Origin: DATLXH01 sp035576005
GTDB taxonomy: Bacteria; Acidobacteriota; Thermoanaerobaculia; Gp7-AA8
Reading direction: 5' to 3'
Assembly (NCBI GenBank): GCA_035576005.1
Contig: DATLXH010000107.1
Location: forward strand, 1 to 9,067
Length of the DNA stretch: 9,067 nt
In this document: in pieces, positions 1 through 6,417 of the stretch
How the letters are laid out: the number at the start of each line of letters is the position of its first letter
Position numbering within the stretch: position 1 is the first letter of the stretch
Translations under genes and position numbers: made by a program
Notes under the pieces: model-generated
Databases searched by the model: none
What the model was told of the DNA's origin: nothing
What the model saw: the letters and a program-made list of their open reading frames with translations, nothing else

Positions 1-144
1 CCTCGCCCTTTTCGACGGACTGGCGAGACTTTCACGCCCCTCTCCCTGCTTCGCTCCGCTCGCTTCCCTCTCCCCGCCGGGGAGAGGGATTACGCCGCTT
101 CGCGGCTCAACGACGTCAGACAGTGAACCGGTGTCATCAGAAGC
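1..144. repeat. Half of a REPIN-like palindromic intergenic repeat (copy A, cut by window start)
   Basis: This segment matches the reverse complement of 6111-6254 with only about three substitutions and two single-base indels, and the match stops sharply at 144. It contains a near-perfect palindrome at 66-88 with 11-base arms around one central base (CCCTCTCCCCG / CGGGGAGAGGG), and a smaller GCCGC-TTC-GCGGC hairpin near 93-105. Copy B is a double unit with inverted halves, so the missing half of copy A probably lies left of the window. It has no coding potential. REP/REPIN-type sequences are typically intergenic and mobilised in trans, but assignment to that class rests on structure only. Confidence 0.8.
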
Positions 145-150
145 TTAGGC

Positions 151-174
151 GGGTGTGCGCGAGGGGCGACACCC
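151..174. terminator. Possible weak hairpin downstream of the lipoprotein gene
   Basis: GGGTGT at 151-156 can pair with ACACCC at 169-174 around a 12-base loop. It lies about 60 bases beyond the stop of the minus-strand lipoprotein gene. No T-run follows on either strand, so it is not a classical intrinsic terminator. Confidence 0.2.
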
Positions 175-235
175 CTGCGATTCCGGGAACACTGGGAACT
201 TCTTGAAAGCGAGCCCTCCGTGCAGCGAGGAGCAG

Positions 236-727
236 CTATCGGTCTCTGTCAGAACGAAAAATCGTGAGGGGAAACTGCATTCGTCCGATGGGAGTGTTGT
301 AGTGCACGGTCCCGCGCAGATCGTAGCGGGCGCGATTCCCCTGAACCAGGTCGGACACCTCTCGGAAAAGTGAGCGGATGTTGTTGTACCCAACCCGCGT
401 CCGCAGCCGTACATCCCCGACCCCGCGAGCGGGGATGTCGATCCGCTCGGCGCTCACTCCATCAACGATGGAATTGTCATTGATGAGCAAATTGAAGTCG
501 ACCCTGTCGAGTCGCAGACTGACAGGGTTGGGATTGTCGATTCCGAGAACGAAGTCGAAGTCGATCGTCGAGGCCGACAGGGGGAGCGCAATCGCAACCC
601 TGGGGCGAATGTCCCGTATCGAATAGCGAGGGTTTTGAAGGACGAGATTCGGAATCGTGCTGCATCCTGTAGTGCCGATCAGGACGACGAAGCCCGCCAA
701 TAGAAGCTGCCTTGACCAGTTTTTCAT
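236..727 (-). CDS. LEA type 2 / WHy-domain lipoprotein
   Basis: This encodes a 163-residue secreted lipoprotein from an ATG at 727. The open frame extends upstream to a TTG at 745, but the ATG start gives a textbook signal peptide: MKNWSRQ, a hydrophobic stretch (LLLAGFVVLIG), then TTGC with the lipidated cysteine at residue 22. The mature part carries an LEA14/WHy-like beta-sandwich signature at about residues 45-150, including DFVLGIDNPNPVSLRLDRVD and a later IPARGVGDVRLRT segment. WHy/LEA2 proteins are linked to desiccation and stress tolerance or to envelope functions, and the substrate or partner is unknown. Serine after the cysteine suggests outer-membrane sorting, if Lol-type rules apply in this organism. 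The gene stands alone, divergent from the glycosyltransferase gene. Family call is confident; function is inferred. Confidence 0.82.
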   Translation of the reverse strand: MKNWSRQLLLAGFVVLIGTTGCSTIPNLVLQNPRYSIRDIRPRVAIALPLSASTIDFDFVLGIDNPNPVSLRLDRVDFNLLINDNSIVDGVSAERIDIPARGVGDVRLRTRVGYNNIRSLFREVSDLVQGNRARYDLRGTVHYNTPIGRMQFPLTIFRSDRDR

Positions 728-979
728 GAGCTGTTGGACGTGCAAACGCGCTGCCGCCCTCGGGAACCATATGGATCTATTGAAGGATAGACGTGCTGAC
801 GATTGCGGTGAGGCAAGGCGACCCGCTCACGAAATTCTCGCGTGAAGCTCATGACAGAGAGGCCTGCGGTGTTCGATAGTTGAGGTCCCGGTGTCGAGGC
901 CGGGGTAGACCGCGCTTCTTCACCAGAAGCCGTGAGGGCGGCGGAGGAAGTGGCTCGCAGAGTTCATGTCCAGCTCCCA

Positions 980-1007
980 TTGCTGGCCAAATGCAAGTTA
1001 AAATAAT
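980..1007 (+). promoter_or_regulatory. Candidate sigma70-type promoter for the GT2 gene
   Basis: TTGCTG at 980-985 (three of six matches to the -35 consensus) is followed after 16 bases by AATAAT at 1002-1007 (five of six to the -10 consensus). Transcription would begin near 1014, leaving a leader of about 45 bases that includes the ribosome binding site. It is the only AT-rich patch in the region. This is inference from pattern alone. Confidence 0.3.
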
Positions 1008-1048
1008 CGGCTGGCTCGAACGTTGTAGCCCGATATTGCGAAGTGTTC

Positions 1049-1054
1049 AGGGAG
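1049..1054 (+). promoter_or_regulatory. Ribosome binding site that fixes the GT2 start
   Basis: AGGGAG lies five bases before the ATG at 1060. This is the best Shine-Dalgarno match in the region and supports the 240-residue protein over the 300-residue open frame starting at 880. Confidence 0.7.
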
Positions 1055-1059
1055 AATGG

Positions 1060-1782
1060 ATGGGGATTACGGCTGTTATTGCTGCCTATAACGAAGAGCA
1101 AACCGTCGCAGAAGTCCTGGAGTCACTCACGCGCAGTCCTCGCATCGACGAGATCATTGTCGTCAGCGACGGGTCGACCGACCGTACGGTCGAAATCTGC
1201 CGCTCGTTCGAAGGTGTGCGAACGATCAGCCTTCGCGAGAACCATGGGAAGGGATTCGCCATGCACGTCGGCGTCGCGCACGCGTCGAATGAAATCTTCT
1301 TCTTCGTTGACGGTGACATGCTGAATCTTTCGGAGGAGCACATCGATTCACTCATCACCCCTGTCCTGACCGGCGAGTGCGACATGAATGTCGGAGTGCG
1401 CGATCGCGGAGCGACGAAAAACTTTTTGCACCTCGAGGCCGGGATGGGGCCGGTGCTCTCCGGCATTCGCGTGATGCATCGGGATGTGTTTGAGCGTGTC
1501 CCGGCGAGGTACCAGAAGCGCTTCAAGATTGAGCTGGCGCTCAATTACTTCTGCGCCCGGTCAGGCTTACTACAGCTCAACACGGTCATCCGAGGCCTTG
1601 GCCATGTCACGAAAGAACGGAAACGGGGAATCAGCGCAGGACTCAACGGCCGGTGGGAAATGGTCAAAGAAGTTGCGCTTCTTCACATCGACCTGTACCT
1701 GCTGCAGGCGTGGCGATGGAGTGGGCACATCGAGCTCCCGATTGCGGAGTACGACTTGTTCGAGGCCGAGCTCGCAGACTGA
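1060..1782 (+). CDS. Glycosyltransferase family 2 protein (GT-A fold)
   Basis: This is a 240-residue soluble glycosyltransferase of the GT2 type. It opens with the Rossmann-like start ITAVIAAYNEE (residues 3-13). The nucleotide-sugar motif VVSDGSTDRT follows at 34-43 (DGSTD at 37-41), then NHGKGFAM at 61-68 and a DXD metal-binding motif, DGD, at 84-86. The pattern resembles dolichyl-phosphate-mannose synthase and glucosyl-3-phosphoglycerate synthase relatives, which move a sugar from a nucleotide donor to a lipid phosphate or small acceptor. The C-terminal third (about 150-240) is charged and has no clear membrane segment, so the enzyme is probably cytosolic or peripheral. Donor and acceptor cannot be read from the sequence. 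The gene is single, convergent with the broken EAL gene downstream. The start was chosen from the AGGGAG ribosome binding site. Confidence 0.85.
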   Translation: MGITAVIAAYNEEQTVAEVLESLTRSPRIDEIIVVSDGSTDRTVEICRSFEGVRTISLRENHGKGFAMHVGVAHASNEIFFFVDGDMLNLSEEHIDSLITPVLTGECDMNVGVRDRGATKNFLHLEAGMGPVLSGIRVMHRDVFERVPARYQKRFKIELALNYFCARSGLLQLNTVIRGLGHVTKERKRGISAGLNGRWEMVKEVALLHIDLYLLQAWRWSGHIELPIAEYDLFEAELAD

Positions 1783-1857
1783 GTCGGCAGCCGCAGACGC
1801 TCAACGGCTCTGGGGGACACATCGTGTTAGCTCGGACGCTTAGTTTCTCGAGGAAAA

Positions 1858-1879
1858 GGAAGTGGTGTTTCTCACTTCC
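1858..1879 (-). terminator. Intrinsic-type terminator at the end of the EAL reading frame
   Basis: GGAAGTG at 1858-1864 and CACTTCC at 1873-1879 form a perfect 7-bp stem with an 8-base loop. On the minus strand the stem is followed directly by TTTTCC, a short T-run. The stem overlaps the EAL stop codon (1872-1874). On the plus strand only a looser T-run follows, about ten bases after the stem, so any action on the convergent glycosyltransferase transcript would be weaker. Confidence 0.5.
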
Positions 1880-2726
1880 CTGGACTCTTTTGCTCAAAGA
1901 GCTCGCTCATATTCCGTGCTGAGAGCGGTCGACTGAATAGATAACCCTGCATCTCGTTACAGCCCCAGCCTTCCAGCATCCTCCTCTGTTCCTCGCTCTC
2001 CACCCCTTCCGCCACCACGTTGAGATCGAGCTGATGAGCGAGCGAGATCACGGAAGAAACGATCGCCGCATCCCGCGAATCGCTGCATATGTCGCGAACG
2101 AACGTACGATCGATCTTCACCGAGTCGATCGGGAACTGGCTGAGGTAAACCAATGAGGACTGGCCGGTGCCGAAATCGTCGAGCGAGATGCGAACTCCAA
2201 GGCTCCGCAGATCATGGAGCATCCGGAGTGCGGAGTCGGCGTTGCGCAGAGCGATGCTCTCCGTAATCTCGATCTCCAGACATCGCGGATCGAGTCGGGA
2301 ACGACTCAGGGTCTCCCGTATCTCGTCAACAAGTTCGGGTTGTTGAAACTGGCGTACGGAAAAGTTGACCGCAACCCGCAAGGACGCGCTGCTGGAGCTC
2401 TGCTGCCACAGACGGAGTTGCTCACACGCAGTACGCAGTACGTAGTCTCCGATAGGGAGTATTAGGCGGGTGTCCTCGGCCAGCGGAATGAAGACATCCG
2501 GTCCGGTCAGACCGCGAACCGGATGATTCCAGCGCACGAGAGCTTCGAGTCCCGTGATGCTACTGTCCTTAGTGCGATAGATCGGCTGATAATGGACCAC
2601 GAATTCATTGCGCTCGATGCCCTGCCGCATCCCCTCTTCGAGTGCCAGACGGTTCTGGTAGCGGGCGTTCATCGCCGGAGTGAACATCTGTGAGTTGTTG
2701 CGACCGAGCTCCTTCGCGCGATACAT
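1872..2726 (-). CDS. EAL-domain (c-di-GMP phosphodiesterase) fragment with GGDEF remnant
   Basis: The frame is open back to 2885, but recognisable protein begins only near 2741; the ATG at 2726 (MYRAKELGRN) is the first in-family methionine. The opening residues through FTPAMN are the characteristic tail of a GGDEF domain. The EAL domain follows, and its catalytic set is complete when numbered in the 337-residue open frame from 2885: E114 of EALVRW, N174 of VNFS, E206 of EIEITES, D236-D237 of DDFGTG, K257 of VKIDR, E293 of AEGVE and Q313 of MQGYLFSRPL. The usual DDFGTGYSSL reads DDFGTGQSSL. Such domains hydrolyse c-di-GMP to pGpG. If translated alone it could still be active, but no good ribosome binding site precedes 2726; an ATG at 2630 has a purine-rich AGAGGGG just before it. 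A terminator-like hairpin lies at the stop. Confidence 0.7.
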   Translation of the reverse strand: MYRAKELGRNNSQMFTPAMNARYQNRLALEEGMRQGIERNEFVVHYQPIYRTKDSSITGLEALVRWNHPVRGLTGPDVFIPLAEDTRLILPIGDYVLRTACEQLRLWQQSSSSASLRVAVNFSVRQFQQPELVDEIRETLSRSRLDPRCLEIEITESIALRNADSALRMLHDLRSLGVRISLDDFGTGQSSLVYLSQFPIDSVKIDRTFVRDICSDSRDAAIVSSVISLAHQLDLNVVAEGVESEEQRRMLEGWGCNEMQGYLFSRPLSARNMSELFEQKSPGK

Positions 2727-3441
2727 CGCGACTGCGGAACGCAAGCGTTTCGCCCCCGAGCGCGCGCTCATGTGCGTGTCCGGGTACAGATGGATCCGTG
2801 ACGTCGAAGGCGAACCCTTCCTCGATTGGTTGCCCGATGAAATCGTCAGGTTTCTTGCCGAGAGCGAGCAGCCCGGCCCCTGCAACGGATGTCAGACGAT
2901 GATCGAGCCCGGTCGACCAGAGGATCGCAGGCACCTGGTCCATGAGAAGACGGAGCCGGGCTTCACGCTCAGCGAGCAGTTCTGCCGCCTGTTTACGCTC
3001 AGTGATATCGACGTCCATGCAGCACACCGCCGACTCGTCGCCGAGCGGCATTGCGAACATTGTCGAATAGATGTGGCGGATCGTCCCGTCTTTCCGTTTC
3101 ACGGTCGACTCGTACGCCGGTATCGACTCGCCGGTCTCGAAAATCCGAGCGACAAGCCTCTCGAACAACTCGACCTCATCGTCGGGAAGGATCGTGTCCT
3201 GGAGTCGTTTCCCGATCACTTCATCCGCAGAAAATCCGAACAACGTTTCAGCGGCGGGATTCCAGAGTTTTACATAGCCGAGCCGGTCGTAGATTTCGAT
3301 CGCGACTGCAGGCGTGTTGTTGATGAGCGCCGTGAGTGATTCAAGCGCCTTCTCGAGAGAAATGGCGGGACCGCTCATCCCGACCGTTTCGTCGATCACT
3401 CCGTCAGTGAGGGTCGGCGTGCTGTGGAGGCGTGTGACCAT
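2605..3441 (-). CDS. PAS sensor fragment, N-terminal part of the broken signalling gene
   Basis: The 278-residue frame starts at an ATG at 3441. Residues about 28-150 form a complete PAS domain with PAC tail: INNTPAVAIEIYD, WNPAAETLFGF, KRKDGTIRHIYST and the closing CCMDVDITERKQ. A linker, LLAEREARLRLL, leads into a second PAS start (MDQVPAILWSTGLDH, about residues 165-230). After about residue 233 (near 2742) the translation changes character, becoming rich in R, S, G and H, and stops at 2605, so the last 45 residues are out-of-frame tail. There is no signal peptide or membrane segment, so it would be a cytosolic sensor; the ligand is unknown. The start lacks a good Shine-Dalgarno, and a TATACT -10-like hexamer lies at 3458-3463 on the minus strand, which would give a very short leader. 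The 112-bp gap to rsmE holds nothing else recognised. Confidence 0.65.
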   Translation of the reverse strand: MVTRLHSTPTLTDGVIDETVGMSGPAISLEKALESLTALINNTPAVAIEIYDRLGYVKLWNPAAETLFGFSADEVIGKRLQDTILPDDEVELFERLVARIFETGESIPAYESTVKRKDGTIRHIYSTMFAMPLGDESAVCCMDVDITERKQAAELLAEREARLRLLMDQVPAILWSTGLDHRLTSVAGAGLLALGKKPDDFIGQPIEEGFAFDVTDPSVPGHAHERALGGETLAFRSRDVSREGARSQQLTDVHSGDERPLPEPSGTRRGDAAGHRAQ

Positions 3442-3553
3442 TCAGGCGAAGCTGTAGAGTATAAACCAGGAACGGGAAAACAGTTATTTGGCCACTTGAG
3501 AGCCCCCTCCGACAGTGCGCCGCCCTCCAGCGAGGTTGAATTCAGTATCGATC

Positions 3554-4261
3554 TCAGAGGTTGCCGGCTCGGGCTCCAACCAGAGCGGTCGCGACGATTG
3601 CGGCAGTTTCCGCGCGTAATCGACGTGGCCCAAGACGCTCGAATCGCGCTCCGTATGTCTGGGCGCTGCTCAGCTCGTCTTCACTCCAGCCCCCCTCAGG
3701 GCCGATAAAGAGAGTGATAGGGCCAGCGGGGAAACCCGAGTTGGCAGAGGACGGCCGATCGGCGTCAAAAATGATCTTCTCTCCAGGCAGGGCGATTCTC
3801 GCAGCGAACCTTTCAAAGGGAAGCAGCTTCGGAATCCGGCTCCGTCCCGACTGCTTGACCGCCTCGAGCACGATTCTTTCCCACCGGGACTGCCTGGAAG
3901 CCACCCGTTCAGCACGAATCTCCATCCGATCCGTGATCAGAGGAACGAAGGAGGCAACTCCCAGTTCCGTGCCCTTCTGCAGGACGAACTCGAACTTCTC
4001 GGGTTGAATCAGCGACATCGCAAGAATCAATTCGACCGCCGCCTCTCGTTGATCGACCGGTCCGGGCAGGATCAGCAGGCGGATCATCTTCGTGTCGAGA
4101 TCCGTTACGCGGGCTCCGACGCATGAGCCCTTTCCATCGAAGAGCTCCACTTCCTCGCCGGAACGCACCCTGGTTACTTTCGCATGGTGAAACTCGTCAC
4201 CGGTCAACTCCACCAGGGAGCCTGCGGCCCCGAGCTCGGCCGAAAAGTAGCGATTCTTCAC
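3554..4261 (-). CDS. rsmE: 16S rRNA (uracil1498-N3)-methyltransferase RsmE
   Basis: RsmE methylates N3 of U1498 in helix 44 of 16S rRNA using S-adenosylmethionine, acting on the 30S subunit. From the GTG at 4261 it has 235 residues, near the usual 240-250. The N-terminal PUA-like part (about 1-75) contains NRYFSAEL and LTGDEFHHAKVTRV. The C-terminal SPOUT trefoil-knot domain shows KGTELGVASFVPL (about 96-108), EAVKQSGRSRIPKL (133-146), LFIGPEGGWSEDEL (184-197) and LGPRRLRAETAAI (210-222), the hallmark SAM-binding knot. The frame is open upstream to a TTG at 4321, but those 20 residues do not look like the family and neither start has a clear ribosome binding site, so the exact start is uncertain. 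The palindromic element at 4335-4512 lies just upstream and may hold or disturb its promoter. Confidence 0.92.
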   Translation of the reverse strand: MKNRYFSAELGAAGSLVELTGDEFHHAKVTRVRSGEEVELFDGKGSCVGARVTDLDTKMIRLLILPGPVDQREAAVELILAMSLIQPEKFEFVLQKGTELGVASFVPLITDRMEIRAERVASRQSRWERIVLEAVKQSGRSRIPKLLPFERFAARIALPGEKIIFDADRPSSANSGFPAGPITLFIGPEGGWSEDELSSAQTYGARFERLGPRRLRAETAAIVATALVGARAGNL

Positions 4262-4334
4262 AGTGCGATGGTAATGGATGCGTTGCCGATTTGAGCGGGC
4301 CCGGCATACCGCTGTCGGCAAGCTCGCGGGTTAA

Positions 4335-4512
4335 TCCGCATTTCTCACAGACCTTTGCCGTGAGACGGCGGAGAGTGGCTGGGATGCGAGGCGCACGGCG
4401 ATTTTGCGACGAAGGCATAGTCGACACTATGTCAAGGAGCGAAATTGCCGTGCAACGAAGCAGACAGGCCGCTATCCGTCGTCTCGCGGCGAAGGTCTGT
4501 GAGAAATGCGGG
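4335..4512. mobile_element. 178-bp MITE-like palindromic element, copy 1 (complete)
   Basis: The ends are 41-base inverted repeats with five mismatches, beginning (T/C)CCGCATTTCTCACAGACC. The inner arms also pair (GCACGGC-ATTT-GC blocks), meeting at CATAGT-CGAC-ACTATG at 4417-4432, so the whole element is one long imperfect palindrome. TTAA flanks it on both sides (4331-4334 and 4513-4516), a likely 4-bp target duplication. A second copy, about 96 percent identical where visible, lies in the opposite orientation at 8926-9067. It encodes no transposase: open frames crossing it on both strands are products of the palindrome. It sits in the divergent rsmE/gltA promoter region. It is probably a non-autonomous element mobilised in trans. 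Confidence 0.8.
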
Positions 4513-4652
4513 TTAATCAACCTCCCATGGTGAATCAGCAGCTCCGGAGACTCGGGCCAACCGTATCGCCGCGTGAATGCGGAGGCCTCTTTTCAAGAAC
4601 GGTACGACTGCTGCAGCGCGTGATAGATTACGCGCGCGATTGCGTGTGTAGT

Positions 4653-4661
4653 AGAGGAGAG
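4653..4661 (+). promoter_or_regulatory. Ribosome binding site that decides the TTG start of gltA
   Basis: AGAGGAGAG ends four bases before the TTG at 4666 (core AGGAGA leaves five). No in-frame ATG lies nearby, and translation from this TTG gives the standard citrate synthase N-terminus (TLTITDNRTGKTYEVPI). Confidence 0.8.
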
Positions 4662-4665
4662 TCGA

Positions 4666-5955
4666 TTGGCGCAGCAGACCCTGACCATTACTGACAACCG
4701 GACCGGCAAGACCTACGAAGTCCCCATTACTGACGGGACCATCAAGGCGCTCGACCTGCGCCAGATGAAGACTGATGCCGACGATTTCGGCCTCATGACC
4801 TACGATCCGGCGTTCATGAACACGGCCGCCTGCCGCAGTTCGATCACCTACATTGACGGCGACAAAGGAATCCTCGAGTACCGGGGCTACCCGATCGAAC
4901 AGCTCGCCGAGCACAGTACGTACCTCGAGACTGCATACCTGCTGCTCTACGGCCGGCTGCCGACACAGGCCGAGCTCGACGCGTGGACGAGCAGCATCAC
5001 CCATCACACAATCATCCACGAGAACATCAAGAAGTTCATGGATGGCTTCCGTTACAACGCGTCGCCGATGGGAATGCTGATCTCCACGGTCGCTGCCCTC
5101 AGCACCTTCTATCCCGAAGCCAAAGACATCAACGACGCCTCGGTGCGTCAGAAGCAGATCGAGCGTTTGATCGCGAAGATGATCACGCTCGCTGCGTTTG
5201 CGTATCGTCACATCACAGGAATGCCGTACTCCTATCCTGACAACGATCTCTCTTACACAGGCAACTTTCTCAACATGATGTTCAAGATGACGGAGGTTCG
5301 CTACCGCCCGAATCCCGTCCTCGAACGCGCTCTCGACGTCCTCTTCATCCTGCACGCGGATCACGAGCAGAACTGCTCGACCAGCGCAATGCGCTCTGTG
5401 GGCAGCTCGCAGGTTGATCCCTACTCGGCAGTTGCTGCCGCGGGCGCAGCGCTATACGGTCCCCTGCATGGCGGAGCCAACGAAGCGGTTCTGCGGATGC
5501 TCGCCGAGATTGGCTCGATTCAGAACGTCCCCTCCTTCATCAATCGCGTGAAGGAAGGCGAAGGTGTCAAGCTGATGGGATTCGGCCATCGCGTCTACAA
5601 GAACTACGATCCCCGCGCAACGATCATCAAGCGTGTCGCCGATGAAGTGTTCGAAGTCACCGGAAAAAGTCCGTTCCTGGAGATTGCCCTCGAGCTCGAA
5701 AGAATTGCGTTGGAGGACGAGTACTTCATCAAACGGAAGCTCTATCCCAACGTCGATTTTTACTCGGGCCTGATCTACCAGGCGATGAGATTCCCCCTCG
5801 GCATGTTCCCGGTGCTCTTTGCCATTCCACGAGTATCAGGATGGCTAGCTCAGTGGATGGAGATGCTCGAGGATCCGGACCAGAAGATCTCGCGGCCCCG
5901 CCAGATCTACACCGGCTCCGAGCGACGGGACTACCTCAGCATGGCGGATCGATAG
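4666..5955 (+). CDS. gltA: Citrate synthase (hexameric, type II-like)
   Basis: This enzyme condenses acetyl-CoA with oxaloacetate to citrate, the entry step of the TCA cycle, in the cytoplasm. The 429-residue length and the extra N-terminal beta-rich domain (about residues 1-60, TLTITDNRTGKTYEVPI) match the hexameric Gram-negative type, often NADH-regulated, although regulation is not visible here. Catalytic residues are present: H268 in GPLHGGANEAV, H308 in MGFGHRVYKNYDPRA and D364 in YPNVDFYSGLIYQAM. HADHEQNCST (230-239) and the C-terminal KISRPRQIYTG (407-417) are also typical. The TTG start is set by an AGAGGAGAG ribosome binding site. The gene stands alone: 149 bases separate it from the palindromic element upstream, where no convincing promoter was found, and it is convergent with trpC across a repeat-rich gap. 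Confidence 0.97.
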   Translation: MAQQTLTITDNRTGKTYEVPITDGTIKALDLRQMKTDADDFGLMTYDPAFMNTAACRSSITYIDGDKGILEYRGYPIEQLAEHSTYLETAYLLLYGRLPTQAELDAWTSSITHHTIIHENIKKFMDGFRYNASPMGMLISTVAALSTFYPEAKDINDASVRQKQIERLIAKMITLAAFAYRHITGMPYSYPDNDLSYTGNFLNMMFKMTEVRYRPNPVLERALDVLFILHADHEQNCSTSAMRSVGSSQVDPYSAVAAAGAALYGPLHGGANEAVLRMLAEIGSIQNVPSFINRVKEGEGVKLMGFGHRVYKNYDPRATIIKRVADEVFEVTGKSPFLEIALELERIALEDEYFIKRKLYPNVDFYSGLIYQAMRFPLGMFPVLFAIPRVSGWLAQWMEMLEDPDQKISRPRQIYTGSERRDYLSMADR

Positions 5956-6030
5956 CGTCGCACTTTTGTACCGCTGCTCACGCGCGACGGTGACACAGTC
6001 TCGCGGCACTCGATCGTTCTCCGCATAGGC

Positions 6031-6086
6031 CATCTTGAGATCCTTCGTCGCACAAAGCGCTTCTCAGGATGACGGGGCTGTCATCC
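6031..6086. repeat. Short intergenic repeat-like unit with hairpin downstream of gltA
   Basis: The phrase GAGATCCTTCGTCG...CTCAGGATGAC resembles a dispersed intergenic motif seen in many environmental bacterial genomes; this is from memory and only one copy is in the window. Its right part forms a perfect 7-bp hairpin, GGATGAC (6067-6073) with GTCATCC (6080-6086) around GGGGCT. No T-run follows on either strand. Lying between convergent gltA and trpC, it may help end transcription from both sides. Confidence 0.4.
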
Positions 6087-6110
6087 CCACCCTATCGTTG
6101 GCAATCAACG

Positions 6111-6361
6111 GCTTCTGATGACACCGGTTCACCGACTGACGTCGTTGAGCCGCGAAGCGGCGTATCCCTCTCCCCGGCGGGGAGAGGGAAGCGAGCGGAG
6201 CGAAGCAGGGAGAGGGGCGTGAAAGTCTCGCCAGTCCTTCGAAAAAGGGCGAGGTCTTCGTATCTCTCGCGGCCCCTCTCCCGGTCGCTTACGCGACCAC
6301 CCTCTCCCCGCCGGGGAGGGGATTCGCCCTTCGGGGCGCGAGTCCCGCCGCGTGTCATCAC
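6111..6361. repeat. REPIN-like double palindromic repeat (copy B, complete)
   Basis: Two related GC-rich units face each other. The left unit, 6111-6254, is the inverted copy of 1-144 and contains the palindrome CCCTCTCCCCG/G/CGGGGAGAGGG at 6166-6188. The right unit, about 6255-6361, has a GGTCGC-TTAC-GCGACC hairpin at 6283-6298 and a second CCCTCTCCCCGCCGGGGAGGGG palindrome near 6300-6321. The outer ends are also inverted: TGATGACAC at 6116-6124 and GTGTCATCA at 6352-6360. This symmetric doublet fills most of the 462-bp gene-free gap (5956-6417) between gltA and trpC. It has no believable coding potential, and its transcript would fold strongly, which could end transcription or protect 3' ends. 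Confidence 0.75.
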
Positions 6362-6417
6362 CTCTTCAATCAGCGTCCACGCTCAACCCGCTCGGGATAA
6401 CACCTTCGGATTCCGCG

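Larger units (their letters stand above)
728..1059. other. Divergent intergenic region between the lipoprotein and GT2 genes
   Basis: This is 332 bases without a convincing gene. A plus-strand frame is open through 880-1059 in phase with the glycosyltransferase, but its arginine/glycine/serine-rich translation does not resemble the family and a strong ribosome binding site sits at 1049-1054. The right part becomes AT-richer (about 990-1010), consistent with a promoter for the plus-strand gene. Promoter signals for the minus-strand lipoprotein must also lie here, but none could be picked out with confidence. Confidence 0.6.
1872..3441 (-). pseudogene. Disrupted PAS-PAS-(GGDEF)-EAL c-di-GMP signalling gene
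   Basis: Two overlapping minus-strand frames together look like the two ends of one multidomain protein. The upstream frame (from 3441) holds PAS1 plus the beginning of PAS2, and the downstream frame (to 1872) holds only the last turn of a GGDEF domain plus a full EAL domain. A normal PAS-PAS-GGDEF-EAL protein would have roughly 200 more residues between them. The GGDEF/GGEEF active-site motif is absent from both frames. The frames meet at about 2742, where GAAACGCTT (PAS frame) is followed by one extra base and then CGTTCC (EAL frame). An internal deletion plus frame change is the simplest reading; an assembly error is possible. Confidence 0.75.

Noticed and set aside
880..1059. N-terminal extension of the glycosyltransferase frame (60 residues)
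   Set aside because: The translation is Arg/Gly/Ser-rich and unlike any GT2 N-terminus, while the ATG at 1060 has a strong ribosome binding site and begins right at the conserved beta strand.
2680..3339. 219-residue plus-strand frame opposite the PAS region
   Set aside because: It lies antisense to a recognisable PAS domain and its sequence shows no family features; a shadow frame in GC-rich DNA.
4123..4533. Frames of 107 and 136 residues crossing the palindromic element on both strands
   Set aside because: Both are generated by the palindrome (similar residues at both ends, such as the CEKCGL string) and overlap rsmE; no transposase motifs.
4513..5364. 283-residue minus-strand frame opposite gltA
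   Set aside because: It is fully antisense to an intact citrate synthase and has the Val/Asp/Arg-rich composition of a mirror frame, with no motif recognised.
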